NCBI GenBank assembly: GCA_930367205.1
Contig: OV884013.1
Coordinates: 92,567,333 to 92,631,332 of the forward strand
Direction: 5' to 3'
Length of the DNA: 64,000 nucleotides
Source: Acanthosoma haemorrhoidale
Taxonomy: Eukaryota > Arthropoda > Insecta > Hemiptera > Acanthosomatidae
A model generated the notes under the pieces. The model did not search any database. It had not been told where the DNA came from and was given only the letters and a program-made list of their open reading frames with translations. The position numbers and the translations under genes were made by a program. Below are positions 46,285-57,165 of this stretch, piece by piece; position 1 is the first letter of the stretch; every line of letters begins with the position of its first letter.

Positions 46285-46456
46285 TAAAGCACATCTGACT
46301 TACATAATCAGTATTAATGTCATTATCAGTAATAAACCTTACATGATCATTTGTAATTACTTTTCATCGGTAGGTTGATAAGTAACTATGAACGACTTAT
46401 GAAGTAATGACATTACAGTTAATGACATTAACACTGATCGTGCAAGGTCCGCTTAA
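46285..46456. mobile_element. Foldback MITE, copy 2
   Basis: The right end reads TAATGACATTAACACTGAT then CGTGCAAGGTCCGCTTAA. Its reverse complement matches the left end of copy 1 at 382-557 (TTAAGCGGACC, CAGTGTTAATGTCATTA). The left end (TAAAGC, AATCAGTATTAATGTCATTA) is partly decayed. The interior shares GATCATTTGTAATTACTTTTC with copy 1. Two independent copies with the same ends confirm a family. Confidence 0.7.
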
Positions 46457-47129
46457 GACAACCGTTGTTATAAGATTAAGATATATTAACTGTTCCATGT
46501 TGATTGATACCGGATCAACATAACCGCTAACAACCTCTAACGGTGAAGGTGAGAAGCTGAATACTCAAAGATATCTCAGCAATGGATATACTCGTCACAG
46601 ACGGGTGGAGAACAGTTATTAAGATTAGATAAGAATTACCTACACAGTACCTTGCATTAGCATACTTGCTTCAGATCCCGTATTAAAATAGCAATGACTG
46701 AAAAAAAGTATCACATACTATAAATGATCGTACTAATTACTGTATCTTGATTTATTTATGAAGTTGTGTGCATTATATTTATTGGCACGAGCAGTCAAAA
46801 GCAGTTTCTCCTTTGATTCGTACCGTACCTGAGAATTTCTAACCATGTCACAGCTCTTTTATGAATATTAAAAAAAAAAATTGTCATTAATATGATTTTA
46901 TGTTTTTATATTTATTTATAGTCAACTAAATCCCGATATATTATACATTTTCATAAACATAACGTGCGAATCTTTAACTATACGATATGCTAGGAGACAA
47001 ATTATTTTTTCATTACACAATGATCAGTTAGGTTATCAGTTACAGTTACAGTTACAGTCAGCTATAGGATTATTTAACGACACTTATTTTTATAATCATT
47101 GGGTTACTAAATGGACTACTACTGCAAAC

Positions 47130-47400
47130 ATCTAATGGTTGAGTTAAATTTACAAACACGACTATAGTCACAGTTTTAATCGCTTTGTGTAATTACTGTT
47201 TAAAAAAAAAAAACTTTTTATTTTGTTAACATAGATAGCTGTGAAATATTTAATTGGATAATTGGAGTTGAAAATATAATCATGTCGTCGGGTAATAATA
47301 TATAATCTCGATATAAAATTTCATGTATTTAGGTCAAACATTGAACAATCGTCAGGACAGACAGGTGGAAATTTAAGGGTTAAGAATTTCGATAAAATCA
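47130..47400 (+). repeat. Dispersed repeat H, copy 2
   Basis: Partner of 41810-42150 in the same orientation. It is followed within about 70 bp by repeat E copy 2. Confidence 0.5.
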
Positions 47401-47469
47401 ACCGATAAAAACAAGACAATGTCAATAACTTATGAAATTGAATGGCCTTCCCATTGTCGATTGAGGTGA

Positions 47470-47577
47470 ATGTTTTAGTCCGGCGTTGTTAGACCCCACA
47501 CTCTCCAAGTAAGAATCTCTGCCTTCGTCTCGCTAAAACTATCACCTCCTTGTGAGAGACCTCTCCCTCGCGGACGA
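47470..47577 (+). repeat. Repeat E, copy 2 (108-bp fragment)
   Basis: Starts ATGTTTTAGTCCGGCGTTGT and ends CTCGCGGACGA. It differs at only 2 of 108 positions from 50873-50980, much closer than the 25.5-kb copy, so this is a very recent partial duplication. It begins at a TTTTAG acceptor-like site and carries the internal AAGTAAGAAT. Confidence 0.9.
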
Positions 47578-48544
47578 TAATAAATTACAGTATTAAGTTT
47601 CGCATCTACGTTAAGAATTAAAACTACTGTAAAACTATCGATTGAATGAAAACGTAATATTTTTTGGGCGACGCCCCTCCCACTCCTTCAAACCACATCC
47701 TAAGCTAGAGATAAAAACACAACTAGGTGTTTTTGAGGATTTTCTTTCCACACTAATACCTTTAGCTATCCCATGTCAAAAGGAATATTCTCAACTTACT
47801 TTATGGTTGTTATCACAACTATTTAATAGTATATTTATGGTTCCTTCGATGGCCTATATTATACAATATATGTGTTGAGATGAACGCTTCGTTAATAACC
47901 GACCTAGGAATCGATTTGCATAACTAACTTGTTTTTTTTTAATAAACAAGACATAATGATTTGAGTCTGGCTTGAAGAATAGCCTACTAAGAATTCAGTA
48001 GCCTCTTAAGAATAGTCTTAAGAAGAATATTACTGCTATAGATAAAGAATTTTTTATTGTATAATCTTGACGGCACTCCACTGCTTAGCCTAGGAACAAA
48101 AAACAACCAAAGGCCATCTATTAATGTCCGGCTAAGAATATTATTTTTTACAAGCCATCTTTTATAGCTAGGCCAGAATCCCGGCTTACGTCCATGCTTT
48201 GTCATCTTCCTGTGATAAATGTGACTGGGCGAAGACTACAAAAGAAAAGGACAAGTGATAGAATAAAATATATTTTTCTAAGGATTGCATCGGTTTCTTG
48301 ATGTTTAAAGATATACAGGTAGCATTTCCACGTTAGACATTAATGTATGAAGAGGCGAGGGGAAAAACAGTATAACTCGATTTTGAGAATTTGAAGCAGT
48401 ATTCTCGCTCTAGGACCGACGAATCGAGTAGTGTCTACTTGTTATAGTAGATTAGGAACCATGTAACTTGTCCGGTGTAGGTAAACCAACCCCTCTCCCT
48501 TATTTTATTATATTATATAATTTAGGTTACTATTATAGAGTAGC
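47578..48544. other. AT-rich DNA, nothing recognised
   Basis: No gene was recognised. Short open frames at 47642-47878 (plus) and 47987-48205 (minus) have no domain. Confidence 0.4.
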
Positions 48545-48690
48545 ACATAAAGCATTTTCATGTATAACGAGGTTTTCATCTATACTAAAAGTTGACTTGG
48601 AACCCTCACGCCTTAAAAGACAAGAACAGGCGGTTTGGACAGTTATACAGACTACTTAATAGAAACTCTAATCTCTCACTTGAAAAAAAT
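48545..48690 (+). pseudogene. Jockey family B, RT thumb fragment
   Basis: With two frame changes the plus strand reads GFHL, KLTWNPHA, LKRQEQ, RRFGQLYRLLNRNSNLSL. This matches the fragment at 4290-5100 (GFHLDETLTWNSH, LKRQELNRRF). Both ends are abrupt. Confidence 0.65.
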
Positions 48691-50689
48691 TGAACTATGA
48701 GAGACTGCAAGCCGGTCGAACAAGACAAGTCCAACTATCCCAACCCAAAGTGCTCAGAACTCCAGTCAACGTAACCTTTTAGATCTCCATCCTCGATAAG
48801 GTATAAGGTCCTTGACCTTATATGAAAGAATGTGTATGTACTCTTATTATGAATGGAAATTGTACATAGATTGTAGATAGATGAAATTGTAATTTTCTAA
48901 TATAGATCTATTCTATTTTTTGATCTGCAAATCCAGGTATATTCGCTAATTACTGTGTGTATCTGCGTAGATGTATTATTATTGTTTTTTTTACATATAT
49001 TTCAGATAATATTTTTAACATATATCCAGATTATTGGATAATATGTGTTTTTTATTTGTATATACACATTTTTTTATTTTACCTTTTCTTTTCTTAAATT
49101 TTTTTTCTGTATGTATTTTGTCTCTCAGCACATTGTAACAATTAGTGGGGGTTGATATTGTCAAATATCCTACTTTATGTCAAATAAATGTTCGCTCTTA
49201 AAGGTCATAGTCCTAGGATAATATACATATTATTATTAGAAGCGGATTTTACCATGGTCAATTCTAGGTCTTTGCCGTGGATCATTTATTCTGATGTACT
49301 AGATCGGATTCGCTAAATCTTTAACTAAGCAGTTAAAGATATTAGTTAAGCTCATTTTCCCTAAGAAAGACAAAAGAAAACTGGGCACTAACCCCCTTAG
49401 AATAAATGATTAGCGGTTGGTGGAATCGATACAGGGTCTCTGCAGTTTTACATATCTACTCAGCTGTATAATAATTATTATGTTCTATTGCCTGGTGTTC
49501 ATAATTAACCATGAATTGATTACTGAGTGGACGGATTTGATAGGATACATATGACATACGTTTATGTAAGAGAGGTTTTCATCAAATGTATCAAATCGGT
49601 ACTAGGAACCAAGATACAACATTTTCGATGTTTTGGTTTTTGTGTTTGAAAATTTATATCATCGAACGGTGACCGGAGAAATTAAAGCCCCTAAACCAGC
49701 CAGGGCTCGAATCCTCTTCAACAGACAAGTGGAAGGAAGCCAAAGGAAGTTAATCTTCTTAGAATGTAAGGAGGTGCTGATTTGGTTATGGGCTAGTAAG
49801 GTTTTCGGCCAATGACCTATCTTAAGCATATTGTCTTTCAGCTATTATTTAACCTGCTTTTTGAATATATGCTAACATGCATTACATTTTGTATCATGTA
49901 GCACTAACCATAATCACAAAAGCTCAAGAACTAATTTTAAATTTGAATGATTTAGGTTTGTAGGTTATTGATATGTTATTGTGAGCTAATTATCAAGTAA
50001 AATCAAATAAGTCCCAGAAGTTAGGATTAATACGTACGGTGCAATTTGATTTTATGCGCGAGGGAAATAATAGGTTAACATTGGAATTTTCCAGGTTGTA
50101 CCAGCATAAATTAAATACGACATGAGGAGGGGTTTTTTCTACTGAAGAATAGATTGTAAAACAATTCAGTCTTATATTTTAATGGTATATTTCACAGCAT
50201 TTTAAAATGCACTGCAAAAGGGAGGTGTTTTTAAAATTGCACAGACAGGAGGTATGAAAACCAAGTGTTCGATTTAAGGTAAGGATTTTTCCCCTTTGGC
50301 TAAAGGCACATTCGTGAGTTAACGCGAAAAAGATTTCAGAGATAAGTAAATAACATCCTATATTTGTCTTTCAACAAGTTATTTATTCTTTATTCCCTAA
50401 CGCTTTGAGCAGCCTAGACTGTTCAGAATATCGTTAATGTTAGCGGTGTCTGACTTGTTCAAGGCAGTATAGGATTCCGGAAGCTCTCGTGATTCAGGAA
50501 TAAATAACTTGAACATAAATAGGGCGTTTTTTACTTATTCTAAACCCACTGCCAGAAATGATACCTTTGCATTTTAGATATATCTCTGTTGTGGCCACCT
50601 CTTAATTACAAATAAAGTATATAAGTTCCCCTCTTCTCGTATTAGAAAATATGTATCTATGTTTCATTATGTTTAATAAAGGTCATGAC
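48691..50689. other. AT-rich DNA, nothing recognised
   Basis: A small hairpin ATCTTTAACT/AGTTAAAGAT sits at about 49317-49340. GGCTCGAATCC near 49705 is B-box-like but has no A-box partner. No gene was recognised. Confidence 0.4.
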
Positions 50690-50790
50690 GTCAGTGAGAG
50701 TGGGGGAAACAGCCGCAGGTGGGGACCCATCCTCACCACAGCTGGCCGCCTATATAACCCCCGGCATTAGACCGAATTAGCTCTCCTATC
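50690..50790 (+). promoter_or_regulatory. TATA-type core promoter of repeat E copy 3
   Basis: TGACGTCA (CRE/ATF-type palindrome) at about 50694-50701, a G-rich tract, and TATATAA at 50751-50757 within CCGCCTATATAACCCCC. Transcription would start around 50780. An ATG follows at 50826 in good context (AAAACCATGG). Spacing and order are those of a polymerase II promoter. Confidence 0.55.
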
Positions 50791-51350
50791 TCTCTGCACT
50801 GGCGCTTGCTGCTCTACTCAAAACCATGGTCTTCTCACTCAACTACCTTTGCATCTTTCTCCTAACCTCGCTATGTTTTAGTCCGGCGTTGTTAGACCCC
50901 ACACTCTCCAAGTAAGAATCTCTGCCTTCGTCTCGCTAAAACTATCACCTCCTAGGGAGAGACCTCTCCCTCGCGGACGACGGTTGCCGTGGCCCTAGAA
51001 ACTTAATAGTAGCGTCTTCCACGGCAATATAGTCTGCTTCTCTCCGGTGTACACTCGCCTTTGGTATCCGGACGGTTTCCGCCTACCTTTAGACACCGAG
51101 TGTGAATTCGTGGTCATTTCAAGACCACATAAACTACCTATAAACCTACCCTGTTCCTCTTCTCCTGAACATAGTGCTTTGTCGGGGCACACACCTTCTA
51201 AGATCATATGGATTCAGATCAAAACGAATTATCGCTCGCCGAACTAGAGGTTAGAGACTAGAGGTTGTAGGGACCCTAGCCCATGGCGGGCGTCTCCGCC
51301 CCACCTTGGGGACTCATATCTGAGCCCGACAATCCCAAAAATAAAATGTT
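50690..51350 (+). repeat. Repeat E, copy 3 (longest, LTR-like)
   Basis: The unit has a TATA promoter near its 5' side, a transcribed part with an ATG at 50826 and an AATAAA near 51339, the order seen in an LTR (U3-R-U5). The region after the ATG encodes a 29-residue peptide starting MVFSLNYLCIFLLTSLCF, which looks like a signal peptide. A CTAAC branch-point-like site with TTTTAG, and a CCAAGTAAGAAT donor-like site, also lie here. TTGCCGTGG/CCACGGCAA form an inverted repeat at 50985-51030. Copies are at 25525-26100 and 47470-47577. LTR identity is an inference, since no TG...CA ends or primer-binding site could be fixed. Confidence 0.55.
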
Positions 51351-52415
51351 TAAACAATAGAAATCGAGCCATTTCTTTTTTTATTCAATATTTGAGATAT
51401 TTAAAAAAAAAATTTTAAATCCTTAAACTTCTCGTGACTACGACGGAGTGATCGAGACATGTCCTGACCGTACCGTGATTTGATCGGACCTCCTAGATTG
51501 AATCCTTCCAATGGATTTCATGCTACCAATCGATTTGACCGTGGTCGTTAGTGAAGAGCTAGCTCATTTTCTGATCCTTACCGCTTATTGCATATTGCAT
51601 GTTGCTCAGACGTGTTGGTAGTCCACCTATGACAAGCAGCCATGGCGAAGTGTAGCGCCGAATGGATCTAACACAAGTGATGCATGTGATGTGACGCCAT
51701 TTTCTGATTGGACGCACATGTAATCATGATAGGAGGTCAAGGATTTTGATAGCCCGGCCTGTACTAGTCAGAATGGGCATTTATTCGAATGGTCGTGCTC
51801 TGTTAGCTGCTTTCATTGAGGTCAATCCCTCCTGCCCCATTGTCTATAGTCTTCTCGTCATTCAACATTTAAAATGTAAATTAAATGCATTTCGGTTTCT
51901 GGTAAAAAGAATATTTATTCATAAAAAATATAGAAAAGCTTTGTTGTTGTCAGAGAGGATGAACAGGTTGAACACTTGGTTGAGTTTAGGACCAAAAGTT
52001 CTATGAGTGCGGGATCACCAGAAAGATGGCCATAGGCCATCGAACAGAATGGAAGATATTTGAAGTTCATTTTTTGTGAATTTCAACTCACAAGTTCATC
52101 ATTTGTGAACTCGATAAATTGAGTTTTATTTTACACTAAAGAACCGAAATTATTTTCTTGCCTACCCGTAATTTCATGTCATTTAGAGATTTACCGATCA
52201 TATTTCTAGAGCATGTTAAATATTAATATGTCTTCCTCACCTGTCCTGTTACTACCTTCTTAAGTGGTTAGTAAAATTATAGCAAGTCACGGGTTTTTCA
52301 ATAAATAAACCCGTTGAACAAATTCTCTGAATAGTTATAAGGCCTACTATGATAGTTTTTGTCATGTCAGCCACTTGGTTAACCTTTATTTCGGTTTACT
52401 GGACCGGATTCAACA
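51351..52415. other. No gene seen
   Basis: 51420-51850 is moderately GC-richer. A plus-strand frame of 86 codons at 51746-52006 has no recognisable domain. Confidence 0.4.
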
Positions 52416-53376
52416 CAGTACAACCTCCATTATCCGTGCCTTAATTATCCGGTAGTTCGGTCATCCGAAGTTTTTTTGGATAAATCAATGACTTTTTAAG
52501 AAATTTGTTACGAATATCAATATTTGTTATGCCTGTTCTAGACGTTATCTTACCCACCTGAATCAATTTTAAAAAACAGATGACGTACAAATTTTCGTCA
52601 ACTATCTACCATATAATGTAACTTCGTTTAATCAGCCTATGGATCATTGTGTGATAGCCAGTTTAAAAATAAGTTCCAGAAATACTTTTCATCCTGCGTT
52701 AAGGTGCGATTTTCGCTGTTTGTGTGGCATGGCAAAGATTGCCTTAAAAAACACTGCCTTCAAACAGAAGTCGATCAGGAAGTAGGAGAGCAAAATCCAC
52801 AACATGATGACAAACAAAAGGACATTGAAACTTATTTTGGCTTAATAAAGTAGACAAAGACGAAATGGCTTAGTGGATGGAAAGTAAAAAGGGTTCAAAC
52901 AGCTCACTGATACATTGATTTGCGAAGCGAGGCTATACCTTCCCAAAGAGATATTTTAGACTTCGAGGTGGATTCATTTGATTTTTCTATAGATAAGGTG
53001 ACTACAGCTCACTTGCTTATAACCGACTCTGATGATCGAAATTCCGAATTGGTAAAAATTCTACCTTTAAGAAGCATAGAAAACAGAGGTTAGAAAAATA
53101 AAATTTCAGAGTAAAACATAAAATGTGATAACAGACAATTTTCTGTTATTGAGTGTACATAGATTGTCGATTATTATTTACTTAATATGAAGTATACTTA
53201 TTTTAATTAGGTTGGGAATGCATTTTTTTCTATAGTATGTACATAAGTACTTTTTGAAAATAAATATATATTTCTGAGTTGAAAATTTATTTACATCAAA
53301 GATATTCCATAAAGTGTTTTTCGATTATCTGGGAATACTCACACCACCATATTAATGGATAATGGAGGTTGCACCG
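52416..53376 (+). mobile_element. pogo/Tigger-like DNA transposon, decayed
   Basis: The left end CAGTACAACCTCCATTATCC and the reverse complement of the right end, CGGTGCAACCTCCATTATCC, match over 18 of 20 bases. CAGTNNAACCTCCNTTATCCG is the terminal inverted repeat style of pogo/Tigger elements. Near the left end TTATCCG, TTATCCGG and TCATCCGAA repeat, as expected of sub-terminal transposase-binding sites. The element is 961 bp, shorter than an autonomous pogo element (about 2 kb), so it is internally deleted. The TA target duplication has decayed. Confidence 0.8.
52640..53100 (+). pseudogene. pogo/Tigger-like transposase C-terminal remnant
   Basis: A frame at 52647-52853 includes CVKVRFSLFVW and an acidic stretch EVDQEVGEQNPQHDDKQKDI. 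Across a frameshift, DKDEMA, a stop and WMESKKGSNSSL follow near 52860. An acidic tail with W-(M/V)-E is usual at the C-terminus of pogo-type transposases. The DNA-binding CENPB-like domain and the DDE catalytic core are absent. Identification rests mainly on the flanking inverted repeats. Confidence 0.45.
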
Positions 53377-54704
53377 TCCTAAAAAGAATATATTCCATAC
53401 CCTCCAAGAAATAATTGTTAGGGAAGCGATAAATCCTCAGTTCCTGTAATTTAACTGGCTAATAGTTATTACTTTGTAATACTGGGAATTAACTGTTAGC
53501 AGTGAATTTTAATATTAAATTTGCTTTTCATGTTTCACTTTTTTTTTTTGTCTATTGATTTTTTAAACAAGATTACTCTGCATCTGGTACAGGTCATAAT
53601 GATACTATTTCCTTCACCCACCAATGATTTTAAAGTATATATGTACCAAACTTTAGCTATAATTTCTTACGACGAGAAAAATGATTTAAAAGTTGATTTT
53701 ATTCATTTTGCAACATAAAAGGTAGGATATATTTTTCACTTTATTCACGATGAGACCCCCTTGAACGTATAGATAATGCATAAATAATAAAATGAAAATA
53801 TTTAAAAAGGGAAAAAAGCCGAGTTGTTTTGCCGCTAGTGCTTGTTTGTCAGATAGTGAGTGCTAGAAAAAAAAGTAAGCCGGCGGGCGACTTGATGTCT
53901 GGCCCCGAGGCTCAGAGCTCGTTCACTAATGCCTCGATCAAAACATTCTTTATTTACTATCAACAACTCCATCTCTAGTCATAGATCGATATTCTCATTG
54001 TTTAAACAATATCCTCTGTTGAGTACTCCTTGTTTATTAATTTACGATATTATGTACACCTTAACAATTTTCGATAATGAGTGTTATTTGTTCATTAATT
54101 TTCCAATATTTCATACTGGCAGACCAGGAAAGGTAAGCTATCGGGAGCATCCACATGTATTTATGGAAGTAAAAAACAATTCAAGTCAAGCGTAAACCAT
54201 CGCACAATTAATGGTTAAAGAATTCGTTACACTTGATAAAACGATTTGATTGGGACGTTTAATGACTTTTTGTAATATTAGTCCACTAAAGCCCTACCAA
54301 ATACTTATCAGGTCGTTGAGACCTTAAATGGATATCCTACTCAATATGGTAGGGAATTCATATTTTTTGTCATTATTTATTAAGAACTAGTAAACTAGCT
54401 AACAACTTGATGGTTAATCAATTTGTTCAACACATTTTATTATTTTTTAAAATCAATCAATCAAACCGTTCTCGCAATATATTGTTCCTCTGTATGAAAC
54501 AGGGGCAGCAAACAATTACGAATACACATTTTATGACAGTTTTGATGACTTTACGTTGCACATAAACTTTAGCCCAAACACATGTAACGTATTATTATTT
54601 TTAATAAGAACACCATAGTCCTTAATTTGATACCTTATTCAATACAATAGAAAAATGCTTATATATTTGATTACTAATTCATTTATGAAGGGATTTTAAT
54701 TATT
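53377..54704. other. AT-rich DNA, nothing recognised
   Basis: No gene was recognised. A plus-strand frame at 53929-54195 (88 codons) has no domain. Confidence 0.4.
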
Positions 54705-54800
54705 TTTTACAGACTGGTTTTATTGTTAGCACCATCGGGCATTAAATGGAACTACCATGCCTCTAAAAAACAAAAACAAAATACTTGACACTTGACTTTG
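54705..54800. repeat. Dispersed repeat G, copy 2
   Basis: Partner of 14095-14240: CAGACTGGTTTTATTGTTAG, ATGGAACTACCATG and CTAAAAAACAAAAACAAA. Non-coding. Confidence 0.45.
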
Positions 54801-56277
54801 ATTAAATAATTTTACTACTGATAGTCTTGAAGTCGATATTTTTAATTTAAAATCTTACTTCTAAGGTTGTAGGTAGTGGTGGGCTGCTAGTTTCTTTTTG
54901 GCTGCGTAGTATGACACAGACGTGGGCTGTTGAAAGCGCTTGCCAATTAATGGAAATCATTGAGATTGGTGTCATTTAAATTATAGATAAATATTGATTT
55001 TTTACTCCCTTGTAATTAATTAATTACCCTCTATTATCTTTAATCGACGTATCCTAAACAAAAAAAAACTACTTGAAATTGGTTGAACGACATTAAATAG
55101 TGTTTTTTTTTTACTTCTGAAATTTTATTTTTGTTAAATTATCAAACCTAGCAGGAGGTGTATTGACTAATCCTAGGATCAGTAGCCTCGTTTCTTCTTG
55201 TTTTTTTTCATTATATCATAAGATTTATTTTTCAAATGTTTCCAAAAAAAGTCTGAAAATTAATTTCGAATTCAGTAAAACAACTACTTATCCACATATT
55301 TCTTTTTTAAATGTTAACTATTCGGTCATTTGATTCTTGGAAAAGTGGACTAGCTTAAATATTGGAACAAATTACGACAAAAAATTCTGAAATTTCTAAA
55401 TTTCAATGTGTTGAGTGTTGAGGAGCACGGCGTTTACAAATTTCCTTTCTAACTGTTTTGTAACGGCCTTAGTGAACTGGAGTGAGGTGTAAGTTCTATT
55501 CTCCACTGTTAAAGGTACATGTTCACTTTGTGAAACAAATGTAGTACTAGTAAATGTAAATGTAGTAACTTGTAAATACTCCAAGAGTCCCGATATTATA
55601 AATTTCCCATGGCTTAAAACACAATGAATAGCTGTGTCGTTTTATTGAGTAGTTATGGTCAATACTTATACAGTTGGAAATGGATGTTCCCTGAAGAATG
55701 TTGGGGTATGATTGCTGTCATTATATGCTATCTAGCTAAACGGACGGAAGTAAAAACGTTTGAATGGTATGGTAATTAGCAAACAGAGGAAGTGGACAAA
55801 GGCTGGTCCAACGTACTTCCGGTTCCTACGATAAAAGAACTTGTGGATGAATACCCTCGCAACTACGGACAGTTTATTCACTAGTACCCATGGGGAAATC
55901 ATATTTTTTGAAATTTATTCGTATTTTTGAGATGCTAGTGAGCGTGATGGGTTTACTTGATTTTGAGACTGTTATGAAATAATTGTATGATAATTCCGAG
56001 AGGTTGTCGACTGAATAGGTATCCTCAAACAGAAACATTTGAAGCGTGTACACACAATTTTTAACATCTTTATGTTTATCCCACATAAACCATTCTCATG
56101 TGCCTAAAAAAAAAAATAGAACCTAAATTACAATGGACATCAAATATTTCAAATAATATTATATTTGAATCATAATTACATTTCTTATGGTTAGTGCTGG
56201 TTGTGGAAGTATATAATTAAATATCAAATCTTCCGTTACTCCACAATATTATCCATTTAGCAAAAACGTTTTTGCTC
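54801..56277. other. AT-rich DNA, nothing recognised
   Basis: Short minus-strand frames at 55396-55584 and 55874-56086 have no recognisable domain. Confidence 0.4.
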
Positions 56278-56279
56278 TA

Positions 56280-56467
56280 AGCAGTCAGGTTAAGTTGCCA
56301 ATTGATGGTATCAAAATCTTATGACATTTGAAATTATTTATAAGAAGTCAGACATTCAAAACAGGTTACCTCTACTGACTGCAGTCTACGACATGTTTGA
56401 CTTCATATAAATAATATCAAATGTCATAACTTTTTGATACCATCAAATGGCAACTGAGATGATTGCT
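56280..56467. mobile_element. TA-flanked foldback MITE (mariner-type)
   Basis: 188 bp with inverted repeats of about 75 bp on each side of a 37-bp centre. The left arm has GTTGCCAATTGATGGTATCA and TTATGACATTTGAAATTATT. The right arm in reverse complement has GTTGCCATTTGATGGTATCA and TTATGACATTTGATATTATT. TA at 56278-56279 and 56468-56469 flanks the ends (AGCAGTC ... GATTGCT). A TA target and long arms without a gene fit a Tc1/mariner-dependent MITE. The RNA would form a long imperfect hairpin. Confidence 0.85.
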
Positions 56468-56639
56468 TAAACCTGTTGATAACGTGTTTGGTAAATATTG
56501 AGGATAAACTGAATATTTGTTATTTAAAATGATAAAATCAAATATAAAATGGAACAATATTTAAAAATTAATATAAGTACGAATACAATAGCAGAACAGT
56601 AACATACAACAATAAATGAATATGAATTTCAAGATACTG

Positions 56640-56800
56640 ACATTCACAGGTGTGTCGTTATATTCTTTATATTGCCAATTTTATTATTTTAGTTGTTTCA
56701 ATGGATGTAAGTTTAATAGTTTGGTGTATATTTTGTTTCAATTTCAACCCTAGGGATGTAGAATTAAAGGAATAGTAATTTTCACAAGATATAAATAAAA
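56640..56800 (+). repeat. Dispersed repeat with hammerhead-like core, copy 5
   Basis: CATTCACAGGTGTGTCGTTA and TATTCTTTATATTGCCA match copy 4 at 41216. CCCTAGGGATG and AGATATAAATAAAAA match the second half of copy 2. The core is decayed. It lies about 170 bp from the foldback MITE. Confidence 0.45.
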
Positions 56801-57059
56801 ATACGAAAGGATAAGAAATTTTTTTTTTATGTTTTTATGAAATGTACTATACTAGGTTTGTTTTAAATTCTTGTTCCTTTGTTTTCCCTAGTCATTTCAT
56901 AATTGACAAAAGATTAAAAATATACAGGGTCAGAATTATATATATGCGATTAATGATAAAATAAAGAAATATGGGCCAATTAAAAATTAAATTAAAACTA
57001 TTAATGGAGAGGCAACGTTTATTCGCCACCCACAATGAATAACTTTACTAAACATATTT

Positions 57060-57165
57060 ATCTTTTGGGAAGCTCAAGTCTTTCCACACCATCTTTTTTT
57101 TTTAACAATACATCTTCTGCAATCTATGTTTCACCAAGTCGGGCATCATCATAATTTAATTTACT
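57060..57165 (-). repeat. Dispersed repeat with hammerhead-like core, copy 6
   Basis: The minus strand reads ATGATGATGCCCGACTTGGT then GAAACATAGATTGCAGAAG. It keeps ATGATGA and GAAAC around a GCC/GGT stem at 57128-57152, the second-best preserved core. It continues GATGTATTGTTA as in copy 3. Confidence 0.55.

Noticed and set aside
49695..49715. Pol III B-box GGCTCGAATCC as a SINE
   Set aside because: No A-box or tRNA-like fold upstream, and no second copy in the window.
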